Of a stretch of DNA of 64,000 bases, positions 1 to 8,065 are shown one piece after another. Numbering within the stretch: position 1 is the first letter of the stretch; every line of letters starts with the position of its first letter. Source of the DNA: Cupriavidus pinatubonensis (GTDB lineage: Bacteria; Pseudomonadota; Gammaproteobacteria; Burkholderiales; Burkholderiaceae); NCBI RefSeq assembly GCF_019602855.1, contig NZ_CP080767.1, positions 2,046,001 through 2,110,000 on the forward strand, given 5' to 3'. The notes beneath the pieces are model-generated. The model was given only the letters and a program-made list of their open reading frames with translations, did no database searches and was not told the origin of the DNA. The position numbers and the translations under genes are program-made.

Positions 1-1
1 C

Positions 2-517
2 TCAGGCCGCCTTCAGTTCGGGCAGCGACGACGCGATCAGCGCGTCGAGGTCCTCGCGCTTGCGCAGCATCAGCAGGCTCCATTCGCCCTGCTGGAGCAG
101 GTCGCCATTCTGGTTGATCGCGCTGATGCGGAACTTGATCACGCCGTACTTCTCGTCCTTCTCCTTCTTGCCGATGACCTCGCATACCGCGTAGATGGTG
201 TCGTTGATGTACACCGGGTTGCGGAAACGCATGTTGTCGATGCCATAGTTGGCCTGGATGCCGAGGCCGAACTGGATCAGGCCGGTGACGATGGAGTACG
301 TCAGCGAGCCCTGCACCAGCCGCTGGCCGAAGCGGGTCTTCGACGCATAGTGCGTGTTGGAGTGGATCTCGATCCAGTTGCCGGTCAGCGCGCAGTAGTT
401 GACCACGTCGGCCTCGGTGACGGTGCGCCCGCCCGAGCGGAACACCTGGCCGATCTCCAGTTCGTCATACGTCTGGTCGATGCGGTTGTTGATGATGCGC
501 TTGCTCGTGTCGCTCAT
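2..517 (-). CDS. MaoC-like hotdog-fold dehydratase domain protein
   Basis: A 171-aa protein with the single hotdog fold of MaoC-type (R)-specific enoyl-CoA hydratases. N-terminal text matches the family (GQVFRSGGRTVTEADVVNY), as does the later stretch around IDNMRFRNPVYINDTIY. The hydratase motif, normally D-x-N-P-x-H, reads NWIEIH here: Asn47 replaces the catalytic Asp and the Asn-Pro pair is lost, while His52 is kept. It may therefore bind acyl-CoA without normal hydratase activity, or use altered chemistry. ATG follows an AAGGAG site by 6 nt. It lies 26 bp downstream of the acyl-CoA dehydrogenase gene and is probably co-transcribed, suggesting a shared acyl-CoA degradation route of unknown substrate. 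The stop codon touches the window edge, so the operon may continue. Confidence 0.85.
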   Translation of the reverse strand: MSDTSKRIINNRIDQTYDELEIGQVFRSGGRTVTEADVVNYCALTGNWIEIHSNTHYASKTRFGQRLVQGSLTYSIVTGLIQFGLGIQANYGIDNMRFRNPVYINDTIYAVCEVIGKKEKDEKYGVIKFRISAINQNGDLLQQGEWSLLMLRKREDLDALIASSLPELKAA

Positions 518-543
518 GTCTTTCTCCTTCTATGTCGTCTGGT

Positions 544-1692
544 TCAGCCGATCCGCATCGACTTGGCGATGATGGTCTTCTGGATCTGCGAGGTGCCGCC
601 GCCGATGGTCGACTGCACGCTTTCGCGCAGGTAGCGCTCCATGTCGGCTTCGGGCAGGTTGGCGTAGCCGCCGAGCACCTGCATGCCCGTCAGCGCGCAC
701 TGCTTCAGCGTTTCGGAGCCGTACAGCTTGGCCATCGACACCTCGCGGCTGCACGGCACGTCGGCCGCCGCCATCTGCGCAGCGCGGTAGCACAGCAGGC
801 GCGCGGCATCCACTTCGGTCTGGCGGTCCGCCAGCATGTGCTTGAGCACCTGGAAGTCCCACAACTGCTTGCCGAACTGGATGCGCTCGTGGGCGTACTG
901 CGTGGCCTTCGACACTGCCGTCTGCGCGTTGCCGACATAGGCAGCGGCCACCGCGCAGCGCTCCAGTTCAAGGTGCTTGGTAATGATTTCCCAGCCCTGG
1001 CCTTCCTCGCCCAGCAGGGCGTCGGCCGGCACGCGGACCTCGTCGAGGAAAATCTCGGTGGTGCCCGTGGCGTGGCGCGACAGCGTCGGCAGCTTGTTGA
1101 TGACCAGCCCCGGCGTGGAGTTGGGAATCAGCAGCACGGAGAGGCCGCCGTGCTTGTTGTCGGCATCGGTGCGCACCAGCATGGCAATGACCGTGTCCTT
1201 CGCCGCCGCGCCGCTGCACCACAGCTTCTGGCCCGAGACGATCCAGTCGCCGTTCTCGTCGCGGCGCGCGCGGGTCTTGGTGTTCGAGGCGTCGGAGCCG
1301 GCGTCGGGCTCGGAGATCGACACCGAGAAGCGGATCTTGCCGTCGATAAACGGCTTGATGTACTTGTCCTTCTGCGCGGCGGTGCCGTACTTCCCGATGT
1401 TCATCGCCGTGAAGGTCGGCACCAGTACCGCGGCCGCGAAGTCGAAGCCGAACTTGCCAAGGCCCTCGGCCATCAGCGTGTAGTCGAAGATGTCGCCGCC
1501 CGCGCCGCCCTCTTCCTCGCTGAACAGCAGGCCCAGCCAGCCCTGCTTCGCGATCTTGTCGTAGGCCTCGTACGGATAGTCGCGGTTCTGGTCGCACTTG
1601 CGTACGTATTCGACCGTGACCTCGTTATCCATGAAGCGGTTCACGGTGTCGAGCCACAGGGCCTGGGATTCATTCAGGAAGTTCGGTTGCAC
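544..1692 (-). CDS. acyl-CoA dehydrogenase family protein
   Basis: A 382-aa FAD-dependent alpha,beta-dehydrogenase of acyl-CoA thioesters, normal length for the family. Signatures are SEPDAGSD (FAD/substrate loop), GQKLWCSGA, and RIQFGKQL in the C-terminal helical domain. I chose the GTG at 1692 because GGAGAG precedes it by 5 nt and the protein then begins at the family N-terminus; the longer ORF back to 1830 crosses the lysR terminator. The usual catalytic Glu of the C-terminal YEGT motif is Gly (IGGGT), but an ELER motif places Glu244 where isovaleryl-CoA and long-chain dehydrogenases carry their base. A branched or long-chain substrate is therefore plausible. It is likely co-transcribed with the MaoC-like gene downstream. 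Confidence 0.9.
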   Translation of the reverse strand: MQPNFLNESQALWLDTVNRFMDNEVTVEYVRKCDQNRDYPYEAYDKIAKQGWLGLLFSEEEGGAGGDIFDYTLMAEGLGKFGFDFAAAVLVPTFTAMNIGKYGTAAQKDKYIKPFIDGKIRFSVSISEPDAGSDASNTKTRARRDENGDWIVSGQKLWCSGAAAKDTVIAMLVRTDADNKHGGLSVLLIPNSTPGLVINKLPTLSRHATGTTEIFLDEVRVPADALLGEEGQGWEIITKHLELERCAVAAAYVGNAQTAVSKATQYAHERIQFGKQLWDFQVLKHMLADRQTEVDAARLLCYRAAQMAAADVPCSREVSMAKLYGSETLKQCALTGMQVLGGYANLPEADMERYLRESVQSTIGGGTSQIQKTIIAKSMRIG

Positions 1693-1769
1693 TTCGTCTC
1701 TCCGTTGTTGGGTTGCGCCGGCCTGCATGTATGCGGCGCGTATTGGAAGAGTAGAGTCGTGCCACCGCG

Positions 1770-1813
1770 AGGCCAACTGGCCATTTTTGAAGCGGCGTTT
1801 CGGTGCGGGCGAA
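1770..1813 (-). repeat. 44-bp intergenic element, copy A (upstream of acyl-CoA dehydrogenase)
   Basis: This block matches 2962-3005 at 37 of 44 positions in the same orientation. Its core is GGCCAACTGGCC followed by a T-run and GAAG. It lies about 78-121 bp upstream of the acyl-CoA dehydrogenase start, just downstream of the lysR gene and overlapping the approach to that gene's terminator. It could be a shared operator or a dispersed intergenic repeat. Confidence 0.6.
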
Positions 1814-1819
1814 ATGAAA

Positions 1820-1843
1820 AAGGCGGGCACGAATGCCCGCCTT
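1820..1843 (-). terminator. rho-independent terminator of the lysR gene
   Basis: A perfect 10-bp stem (AAGGCGGGCA with its complement) closes a CGAA loop and is followed on the minus strand by TTTTT. It begins 37 bp after the lysR stop codon. Confidence 0.8.
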
Positions 1844-1879
1844 GCTGGCGGTCCGGAAATCCGGGGTATCAGTGTCAGC

Positions 1880-2821
1880 TCAGTCCTGCGCTGGCGCGGG
1901 CGCCTGTTCGCCGGGACGTTCGAGCAGTTGCTTCATCAGCGCGGCGGCGGCCGGACTCAGCAAACGGCCGCGCGGCGTGGCGATATGGACGCTGCGCACG
2001 GCCCACGGTTCATCCAGCGGAATGCAGCTCACGTCATCGAACAGTTCATGGCTGACCAGGCACTCCGGCTGCACCGTCACGCCCAGCCCCGCTTGCACGA
2101 GACTGATCGCCGTGCCGGCGCTGCGCACGCTGAACAGCGGCTGGAACTCCTTCCCAAGCCGCTTTGCCGCGACGCGAAAAGCGCCGAGCATCGCGTCGAC
2201 CGGAATCACGCGCTCGGGCAGCAGGTCGGCGAACGTGACGATCTCGCGCGCGCCCAGCGCGTGGGACCGCGGCACCACGGCCACCAGCCGGTCGCGTCGA
2301 TACGGCGTGACATCCACGCCGCCGAGTTCCAGTTCGTGAGCCATGGCGAACACGCCTATGTCGGCATCGCTGCGGGACACCGCCTCCAGGATCTGGGCGT
2401 TCTCCACCTCGCGCACGGCCAGCTCCACCAGCGGAAAATCCCGCGCATAGTCGCCCAGTTCGCGGGCCAGGAACGGCGCAATGATCGAGCGCGCCGACGC
2501 GACCACGACCTTGCCGCGCATCCCTTCGGTGAAGGCCGATATCTCGGAGCGCATGTCCTCCACGTTCTCGAAGATGCGGCGTGCGTAGTGCACCAGCACC
2601 GCGCCGGCTGGACTGGGCACCACGCCTTTCGGGCCGCGTTCGAGCAGCTTGACGCCCGCGATGTCCTCAAGGTCCTGGATGCGTTTGGTCGCCGTCGAGG
2701 CGGCAATGTTTTCCCGCAGCGCAGCACGCTGGATCTGCTGCTCCTCAACGGCGGACAGAAAGAGGCGCAGCGTGAACAGGTCGATCTGCCGGATCAGGTG
2801 CAGGCGATTGAATGTGCCCAT
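1880..2821 (-). CDS. LysR-family transcriptional regulator
   Basis: A 313-aa LysR-type regulator. Residues about 10-68 form the winged helix-turn-helix (IDLFTLRLFLSAVEEQQI, then TATKRIQDLEDIAGVKLLER). The remainder is the periplasmic-binding-like effector domain (VVASARSIIAPFLARELGDY, YRRDRLVAVVPRSH). ATG at 2821 is preferred over the upstream TTG at 2833; neither has a strong ribosome binding site. It sits directly upstream of, and in the same direction as, the acyl-CoA dehydrogenase/MaoC pair, separated by a terminator, so it is a natural candidate regulator of that operon. A shared 44-bp element lies upstream of both. The inducer is unknown. Confidence 0.9.
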   Translation of the reverse strand: MGTFNRLHLIRQIDLFTLRLFLSAVEEQQIQRAALRENIAASTATKRIQDLEDIAGVKLLERGPKGVVPSPAGAVLVHYARRIFENVEDMRSEISAFTEGMRGKVVVASARSIIAPFLARELGDYARDFPLVELAVREVENAQILEAVSRSDADIGVFAMAHELELGGVDVTPYRRDRLVAVVPRSHALGAREIVTFADLLPERVIPVDAMLGAFRVAAKRLGKEFQPLFSVRSAGTAISLVQAGLGVTVQPECLVSHELFDDVSCIPLDEPWAVRSVHIATPRGRLLSPAAAALMKQLLERPGEQAPAPAQD

Positions 2822-2866
2822 GGATGTGCCCAAGTGTCGGAGGTCGGGACAGGTGTGATGAGCAGG

Positions 2867-2872
2867 ATATTA
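2867..2872 (-). promoter_or_regulatory. candidate -10 box for the lysR gene
   Basis: The minus strand reads TAATAT about 46 bp upstream of the ATG. No convincing -35 hexamer is seen at 16-18 bp. Confidence 0.3.
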
Positions 2873-2961
2873 CGCCTCGCCGCGGCACGGCGTTCATCAG
2901 CCCGGAGCGCTGCGCTGCCTGCTGGCGATGCAGGGGCGAAGCGTAGGGCGTGCGGCTCGGC

Positions 2962-3005
2962 AGGCCAACTGGCCTTTTTTGAAGTGGCCGTTCGGTGTAG
3001 TCGAA
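2962..3005 (-). repeat. 44-bp intergenic element, copy B (upstream of lysR)
   Basis: This is the second copy of the element at 1770-1813: same orientation, identical 13-nt core AGGCCAACTGGCC, 37/44 identity overall. It lies about 140-185 bp upstream of the lysR start. The core has GGCCA/TGGCC arms, as a dimeric DNA-binding protein would prefer. Confidence 0.6.
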
Positions 3006-3026
3006 GCAGTCGCTGTGCGGCCGCAC

Positions 3027-3491
3027 TTATCCAAATATCGTGCTGCTCACCAGCGCCTTCGCCACCAGCGTGCCGGCATCCGGCTCCTCCGCATACACTT
3101 CCACGTCGCTGACAACCTGGCGACGCCCCCGACGCACCACGGTCGCCACTGCACGCAGGCTGGTACCGTTGGCCGGGGCAAGGTACTGCACGGTCAGCGA
3201 GTTGGTCGCCCCGCCCTTCATGTGCTCCGGGTCCGCGCCGGATGCCGACGCGGCGGCACCCGCGATATCGATCAGCGTGGCGATGACGCCGCCGTGGACC
3301 ATATTGCCAACGGTGATGTTCTCGTGACGGAAAGGCAACACCAGTTCGACGTGTTCCGGCTTCAGCACATCGAGCTGCACGCCGAGCGCTCGCGCCACGG
3401 GGGACCCGATCAGCACCTCTTTCACCATCTGGCGCATGCGCGAATGGGTCACGGCGGGGACAGGAACGGCCTGGGCTAGGGCTTCACGCAT
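3027..3491 (-). CDS. PaaI-family hotdog thioesterase
   Basis: A 154-aa single hotdog-domain protein of the PaaI/YbgC-like acyl-CoA thioesterase group. The central stretch MVHGGVIATLIDIAGAAAS is the characteristic active-site helix, with the HGG motif, and is followed by the strand SLTVQYLAPA. It probably hydrolyses an acyl- or aryl-CoA ester in the cytoplasm; the substrate cannot be told from sequence. I chose the ATG at 3491 because AAGGAG lies 6 nt upstream; the longer open frame reaching 3890 runs antisense to the DUF1289 gene. It is divergent from the DUF1289 gene. Confidence 0.88.
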   Translation of the reverse strand: MREALAQAVPVPAVTHSRMRQMVKEVLIGSPVARALGVQLDVLKPEHVELVLPFRHENITVGNMVHGGVIATLIDIAGAAASASGADPEHMKGGATNSLTVQYLAPANGTSLRAVATVVRRGRRQVVSDVEVYAEEPDAGTLVAKALVSSTIFG

Positions 3492-3649
3492 GTCTGGCTC
3501 CTTGGGTTCGGTGTGGTTGCTGGCAGCGTACCGGGCATGGCGTATCCGCTCAATGACTTCCGAGGTAATTGGCACGATTCGGCCCCTATCTGGCAGCCAA
3601 TGCTGCCGCTCCGGGCGCATGCAAACCCGGGACGTCCTGGCTGGCCGTT

Positions 3650-3655
3650 TATAAT
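3650..3655 (+). promoter_or_regulatory. candidate -10 box for the DUF1289 gene
   Basis: A perfect TATAAT sits 29 bp upstream of the ATG at 3685 in otherwise GC-rich sequence. No good -35 is visible. Confidence 0.45.
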
Positions 3656-3684
3656 GCCGGACTGCCAGTTCCTCCCGCTTCTGC

Positions 3685-3927
3685 ATGTCGTCTTTCCCCC
3701 ATGATTCCGCCCTGCCCGCCGTCCAGTCCGACGCCACGGGACTGGCTGACCGCCCTGACAGCCCCTGCATCGGCATCTGCTCGACGCTGTTCGACGAGAT
3801 CTGCCAGGGCTGCGGACGCACGGCGGCCGAGGTCAGCAACTGGGTGTTCCTGAGCGAGGATGAAAAGCAGGTGGTCTGGGAACGCATCACCCGCGAGGGT
3901 ACAGCCCGGCGCTTCCGCCAGGGCTGA
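3685..3927 (+). CDS. DUF1289 domain protein
   Basis: An 80-aa small protein. The diagnostic four-cysteine pattern is CIGIC (Cys28, Cys32) followed by CQGCGRT (Cys40, Cys43), then the conserved W-x-x-L-S-x-x-E-K helix (residues 52-60). DUF1289 proteins are common in proteobacteria and uncharacterised; the cysteines suggest a bound metal ion (inference). A TATAAT lies just upstream. The gene is convergent with the MOSC gene, with 14 bp between stops. Confidence 0.88.
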   Translation: MSSFPHDSALPAVQSDATGLADRPDSPCIGICSTLFDEICQGCGRTAAEVSNWVFLSEDEKQVVWERITREGTARRFRQG

Positions 3928-3941
3928 GCGCGCAGGGAGCA

Positions 3942-4667
3942 TCAGCCACCGGCCAGGCGCTTCTCCATATCCTCGACTTCATGCCGCGCCACCCGCTGGC
4001 GCGCGAGCTTGCGCCAGTTCTCGGCCAAGGGCGGCAATTCCGCCATCTCCGCCAGCGCCGTAAAGTCGAGGCGTTCCACGTACAGCACGCGCAGCAGGCG
4101 CGCCAGGCTCCAGTCCGGATACGGCCGGCTGACCAGTGTCAGCGCATCGCCAGCGCGCAGTTCACCCTCTTCGATCACGCGGTAGTACCAGCCCGTCCGC
4201 AGGCTCTCCTGCACGGCGCGGGACATGCCCGTGTGGCCAAAACGATGGTTCAGCTTCCAGCACGGCTGGCGCGCCTGTGACAGCTCCACCAATGCCGTGC
4301 CCAGACGGAAGCGGTCGCCAATGCAGACGTCCGCCTCAGTCAGCCCGCTGCTGCTCAGATTCTCGCCAAAAGCGCCTGGCGCCCACAGGACCGCGCCGGC
4401 CTGCGTCGAGATATCTGCAAGCTCGGCCCGCCACGCCGGATAGTGGTCGAATGCGTAGTGATGCAGCGCTTTTTCCGGGCCGCCGTGATGCTTCGGATCG
4501 CCCCGGCCATCGCCAGCGAGGCCTAGCGTAGTCACCGCTACAGCCTCCGTCAGCGGCCGCTTGTCGATGCCGCTCGGGATGCCCTTGGGGCCGAACGGGC
4601 GAACCGGGCCGATCAGCACCGTATCAATCGTGACCTGGGGTAGTTCCGCCAAGGTTGTCTGGCTCAC
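3942..4667 (-). CDS. MOSC domain protein (YiiM-like)
   Basis: A 241-aa MOSC protein. MOSC domains bind sulfur or molybdenum cofactor; YiiM-like members reduce N-hydroxylated substrates or act in Moco-linked detoxification (family knowledge). Visible hallmarks are KHHGGPEKALHHY, GAFGENL and the conserved cysteine in RQPCWKLN (Cys136). A C-terminal 3-alpha-like tail follows. The start is a GTG whose bases overlap the TGA of the upstream amidotransferase gene (GTGA), implying translational coupling. Confidence 0.88.
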   Translation of the reverse strand: MSQTTLAELPQVTIDTVLIGPVRPFGPKGIPSGIDKRPLTEAVAVTTLGLAGDGRGDPKHHGGPEKALHHYAFDHYPAWRAELADISTQAGAVLWAPGAFGENLSSSGLTEADVCIGDRFRLGTALVELSQARQPCWKLNHRFGHTGMSRAVQESLRTGWYYRVIEEGELRAGDALTLVSRPYPDWSLARLLRVLYVERLDFTALAEMAELPPLAENWRKLARQRVARHEVEDMEKRLAGG

Positions 4668-5383
4668 AGGCCGGCCTCATCGAGCCAGCGCGCGAACATG
4701 CGCTGTCCTGCTGCCGCCACACGCTCGCCAACCTCGGCCGTGCGGGCGCGGATGGTGCGCGGATCGATGCCGGCCTTGGCCAGTTCCACGGTGTGGCCGA
4801 TCAGCCAGGCTTCGATATCGCGTGGCATCACCTCGGGATGGAACTGCAGCGCCAGCACCTGCTTGCCGATGGCGTAGGCCTGGTTCATGACGGCCGCCGT
4901 CGATGCCAGCAGTTCGGCGCCTGCTGGCAGATCGAACGTATCGCCGTGCCAGTGCAGGACCTCCCAGTCGGCAGCCTCGAGTTCCGCCAGCGCGGAATCG
5001 CGGCCGCGTGCCGTCGGGACGATCGGCGCCCAGCCAATCTCGCGGGTTCCGGGATAGACGCGGGCGCCGGAGGCGGCGGCAATCAGCTGCGCACCAAGGC
5101 AAACCCCGATCACCTTGCCACCGGCTGCAAGGCGCGCGCGAATCAGCGCGATTTCCTGTTCCAGCCAGGGATAGGCAGCAGTCTCGTACACGCCGATCGG
5201 GCCGCCGAGCACGAGCAGCAGGTCCGGAGCATTATCTGCAATGGGTTGCAGGTCATCCACGCCCGCCTGGAACACCTGCAGGGCATGGCCGCGCGCGCGC
5301 AACGCTTCGGCGATCACGCCGCCGTGCTCGAAAGCGACGTGCTGGATGATGTAAGTGGTACGCGATGGGGTGGACGTTGCCAT
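4664..5383 (-). CDS. class I glutamine amidotransferase-like protein
   Basis: A 239-aa protein with the class I glutamine amidotransferase fold. The triad is visible: nucleophile Cys95 in VIGVCLGAQ, and His182 and Glu184 in LQFHPEV. There is no attached synthetase domain, so it resembles stand-alone GMP-synthase-like amidotransferases such as gamma-glutamyl hydrolase/YfeJ-type proteins; the acceptor substrate is unknown. The ATG at 5383 lies in the intergenic gap after the penicillin-acylase gene. It is coupled to the MOSC gene by a 4-bp overlap. Confidence 0.85.
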   Translation of the reverse strand: MATSTPSRTTYIIQHVAFEHGGVIAEALRARGHALQVFQAGVDDLQPIADNAPDLLLVLGGPIGVYETAAYPWLEQEIALIRARLAAGGKVIGVCLGAQLIAAASGARVYPGTREIGWAPIVPTARGRDSALAELEAADWEVLHWHGDTFDLPAGAELLASTAAVMNQAYAIGKQVLALQFHPEVMPRDIEAWLIGHTVELAKAGIDPRTIRARTAEVGERVAAAGQRMFARWLDEAGL

Positions 5384-5451
5384 GCACGGCTCCTGCCGAA
5401 AGAATGGCCCGAAATAGTAACGCCATTCCGCTAGCGACGTCCGGCGCGCGG

Positions 5452-7941
5452 CTATTTGCCGCGTACAGCCCCTTCGCGTACCTTGGCGGGTTCAAGCACC
5501 AGCGTATCGAACGGCTCGCGCACCGGCTCCTGCTTTCCTGCCATGGTGATGTATTCAACGGCGGCCCACTTGCCGGTCCAGTCGCGGTAGTTCGGCGACA
5601 CGGGATTCCCTGATTGCCCGGTCGAATCCATGAAACGCGAGGCATCCAGATCGGACAGGTCATAGAGCGCCCGCAAGCTGGCCGCATGCGTGCTCTCGAA
5701 CGGCGCCTGCTCGTCGCGCAGGTTGTTGCGGCCGACGTTGACGGTGTACGTATCGCCGCCAGTGGGCACGCGCAGGTTGAAGAAGCCCGACAGGTACGGC
5801 TGCTTGCCGAACGGCTTGTGCTCGGAACGCGCTGCATGTGCCTTGCCCCAGCGCCACTTGCCGGCGTTATCGCCATAGCGCTGCGACAGGTCGGCGATGG
5901 CGAGCGTCCACGCATCCGCGACGGCAGCGGCGCATGACTCATGCTCGGTCGTACCCAGCTTGTCGCACCAGAAGCTGCCCAGCGATCCCGGACCCGCCGG
6001 ATTGCGCAGGATATTCAGCATCGGCTGATGCACGTTGCGCTGTTCCCACATGCGCTGGAACAGGGCCTCACCGACCTTGTCCTCGAACAGCCGGCGCGAC
6101 AGCTCGCGCAGCCACGCGGAAACGACCAGCGGTTCGGCCGATGTGGCATCCATGGTGCCGTCCCACTTTCGCAGGGCATCGAACAACTCGCGCTCGCGCC
6201 CGGGCCGCGATTTGTCGCTCGCTACCGGCGAGGCCAGCAGCAACGGCAGAATATCGCGCACGGCAAGCGACACCACATCCTTCTGGATCGCACCGAACGA
6301 CTCGAAGGTATGGCGCGGCGTGGCATCGAGCAGCGACCGGATGCGCTGGTAGCGATACGGCACGGTCCATTCGCTCGTGATGAAGTACGGATAGTCCGTG
6401 CCCACGATGCGCTGGTTCGCCGTCACGATGATGCCGTTGGGCGGGTTGTAGGCACGCGGCAGGTGCTCGAACGGGATAAAGCCGTTCCAGTCATAGCGCT
6501 CGTCCCAGCCCGGCGCCGGCGCAAGTCCCTTGAGATCGTTGTCGGCACGGCGCAGCGGAATCCGACCCGGCGCGATAAAGCCGATATTGCCGTCCACATC
6601 GGCATAGACCATGTTCTGTTGCGGCGAATGGAAGTCCCGCAGCGCCTGCGTGAAGCTGGCCCAGTCCGTGGCGACATTCAGTTTCAGGCCGGCCTGAAAC
6701 GTGCGATCGTCAGCGCGCAGTGCGGTCCACTGAAACGCGACGACATAGCGAGCGCCCAGCGGCGACGCGGCATTGGCGACCGGTTCCGACACATCGGAGA
6801 TGACCGGGCCATGGCGCGTCTCGCGCACCGTCAGCGCAACATCGGCCGCGCCTTTGACATGGATGGTCTCGGCACGCGTCACGAACGCGGCCCAGCCATC
6901 CGGCGTCTGGTAGTTATCGGTGCTGCCCGGCTGCAGGCGCTCGAGGTACAGGTCTTGCACGTCCGGCGCGGTATTGGTGAAGCCCCACGCGATGCGCGCA
7001 TTGTGGCCCAGCACCACCAGCGGCGCACCGGGCAACGTCGCGCCGGCCACGTCCAGCCCCGGCGCCTGCAGATGGGCGAAATACCACAGCGCTGGAGCCT
7101 GCAGGCCCAGGTGCGGATCATTGGCGAGCATCGGCTTGCCCGATTGCGTATGCGCACCCGAAACGACCCAGTTGTTCGACCCCATGCCCTCCACATAGCT
7201 GGGCGGCGCCATGTCGCCGACGCGGGCCAGTGCCGAGGCGAGCGGCGCCAGATGGCGGTACAGAGTGCCGTAGTCGAGCGTGCGCACGGGCCGCTCACCC
7301 GGGTAGGGTGCGAGCAGTTCGCTGATGCGCGCGGTCGGCAAGACTTGCGACAGCGCCATGCGCAGCGTTTCCTGGGTCCAGTTGCCGCCGAGATCCCAGG
7401 CCATCATGGTCTGCCAGCCCAGTGTATCGGCAGGCTCCCAGTGTTCGGGGCGCGTCTGCAGCAGAAGGAATTCGGGCGGCAGCGGTCCCTTGCGCTGGTC
7501 GATATAGGCATTCACGCCGGCCGCATACGCTTGCAAGGCCGCGCGCGTATCGGGTTCGAGTTGCGCGTAGATGGCATCAGCATTGCGGCGAACGCCGAGC
7601 GTGCGCAGGAACTTGTCCGTATCGAGCGCCTTCGGCCCGAGGATTTCAGCGAGCCGCCCGGCCACGATGCGCTTGTTCATCTGCATCTGCCACAACCGGT
7701 CCTGCGCGTGCACGAACCCCATCGCGTAGTAAGCGTCGAGGCGCGAGGCCGCGCGGATATGCGGTACGGCATTGCGATCGCGCACGATGGTGACGCGACC
7801 CTGCAGCCCCTGCAATGACAAGGTACCTGCAGTCTGCGGTTGCGATGCCTGCCGGTACCAGATATACCCGCCTGCCAGCGCTGCCGCCGAAACCAGCAAC
7901 AGCACTATCACCAGCCAGGCCAGGCGTCGGAACCAGCGCAT
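5452..7941 (-). CDS. penicillin acylase family protein, membrane-anchored
   Basis: An 829-aa Ntn-hydrolase of the penicillin amidase (S45) family, which includes penicillin G acylases, cephalosporin acylases and acyl-homoserine-lactone acylases. Residues about 8-28 form one uncleaved-looking hydrophobic anchor. Residues 45-230 match the alpha chain (HIRAASRLDAYYAMGFVHAQ). The self-cleavage site is Gly254-Ser255 in EGMGSNNWVVSG; Ser255 would be the beta-chain N-terminal nucleophile. The length fits the family. The ATG follows GGAG by 8 nt. The natural substrate is unknown; quorum-signal or fatty-amide hydrolysis is possible but not shown. The flanking genes give no pathway clue. Confidence 0.9.
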   Translation of the reverse strand: MRWFRRLAWLVIVLLLVSAAALAGGYIWYRQASQPQTAGTLSLQGLQGRVTIVRDRNAVPHIRAASRLDAYYAMGFVHAQDRLWQMQMNKRIVAGRLAEILGPKALDTDKFLRTLGVRRNADAIYAQLEPDTRAALQAYAAGVNAYIDQRKGPLPPEFLLLQTRPEHWEPADTLGWQTMMAWDLGGNWTQETLRMALSQVLPTARISELLAPYPGERPVRTLDYGTLYRHLAPLASALARVGDMAPPSYVEGMGSNNWVVSGAHTQSGKPMLANDPHLGLQAPALWYFAHLQAPGLDVAGATLPGAPLVVLGHNARIAWGFTNTAPDVQDLYLERLQPGSTDNYQTPDGWAAFVTRAETIHVKGAADVALTVRETRHGPVISDVSEPVANAASPLGARYVVAFQWTALRADDRTFQAGLKLNVATDWASFTQALRDFHSPQQNMVYADVDGNIGFIAPGRIPLRRADNDLKGLAPAPGWDERYDWNGFIPFEHLPRAYNPPNGIIVTANQRIVGTDYPYFITSEWTVPYRYQRIRSLLDATPRHTFESFGAIQKDVVSLAVRDILPLLLASPVASDKSRPGRERELFDALRKWDGTMDATSAEPLVVSAWLRELSRRLFEDKVGEALFQRMWEQRNVHQPMLNILRNPAGPGSLGSFWCDKLGTTEHESCAAAVADAWTLAIADLSQRYGDNAGKWRWGKAHAARSEHKPFGKQPYLSGFFNLRVPTGGDTYTVNVGRNNLRDEQAPFESTHAASLRALYDLSDLDASRFMDSTGQSGNPVSPNYRDWTGKWAAVEYITMAGKQEPVREPFDTLVLEPAKVREGAVRGK

Positions 7942-8010
7942 CTGTTGTCTCCCTTTGAGGACTCGTCCTTATTGTTTGGCCGCAATTATCGCCACGAATG
8001 CATCCAAATA

Positions 8011-8042
8011 AAAAGCCCCGCATGCTGCCATGCAGGGCTTTT
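8011..8042 (-). terminator. rho-independent terminator after the aldehyde dehydrogenase gene
   Basis: A hairpin with AAAAGCCC/GGGCTTTT outer arms and a GCATG/CATGC inner stem is followed on the minus strand by TTTTTATTT. It starts 24 bp after the stop codon. Confidence 0.85.
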
Positions 8043-8065
8043 GCACCAGAATGCCGGTCTCGCGA

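Noticed and set aside
532..2055. 507-aa plus-strand open frame opposite the acyl-CoA dehydrogenase
   Set aside because: It crosses the lysR terminator and has no family features; the minus-strand dehydrogenase is unmistakable.
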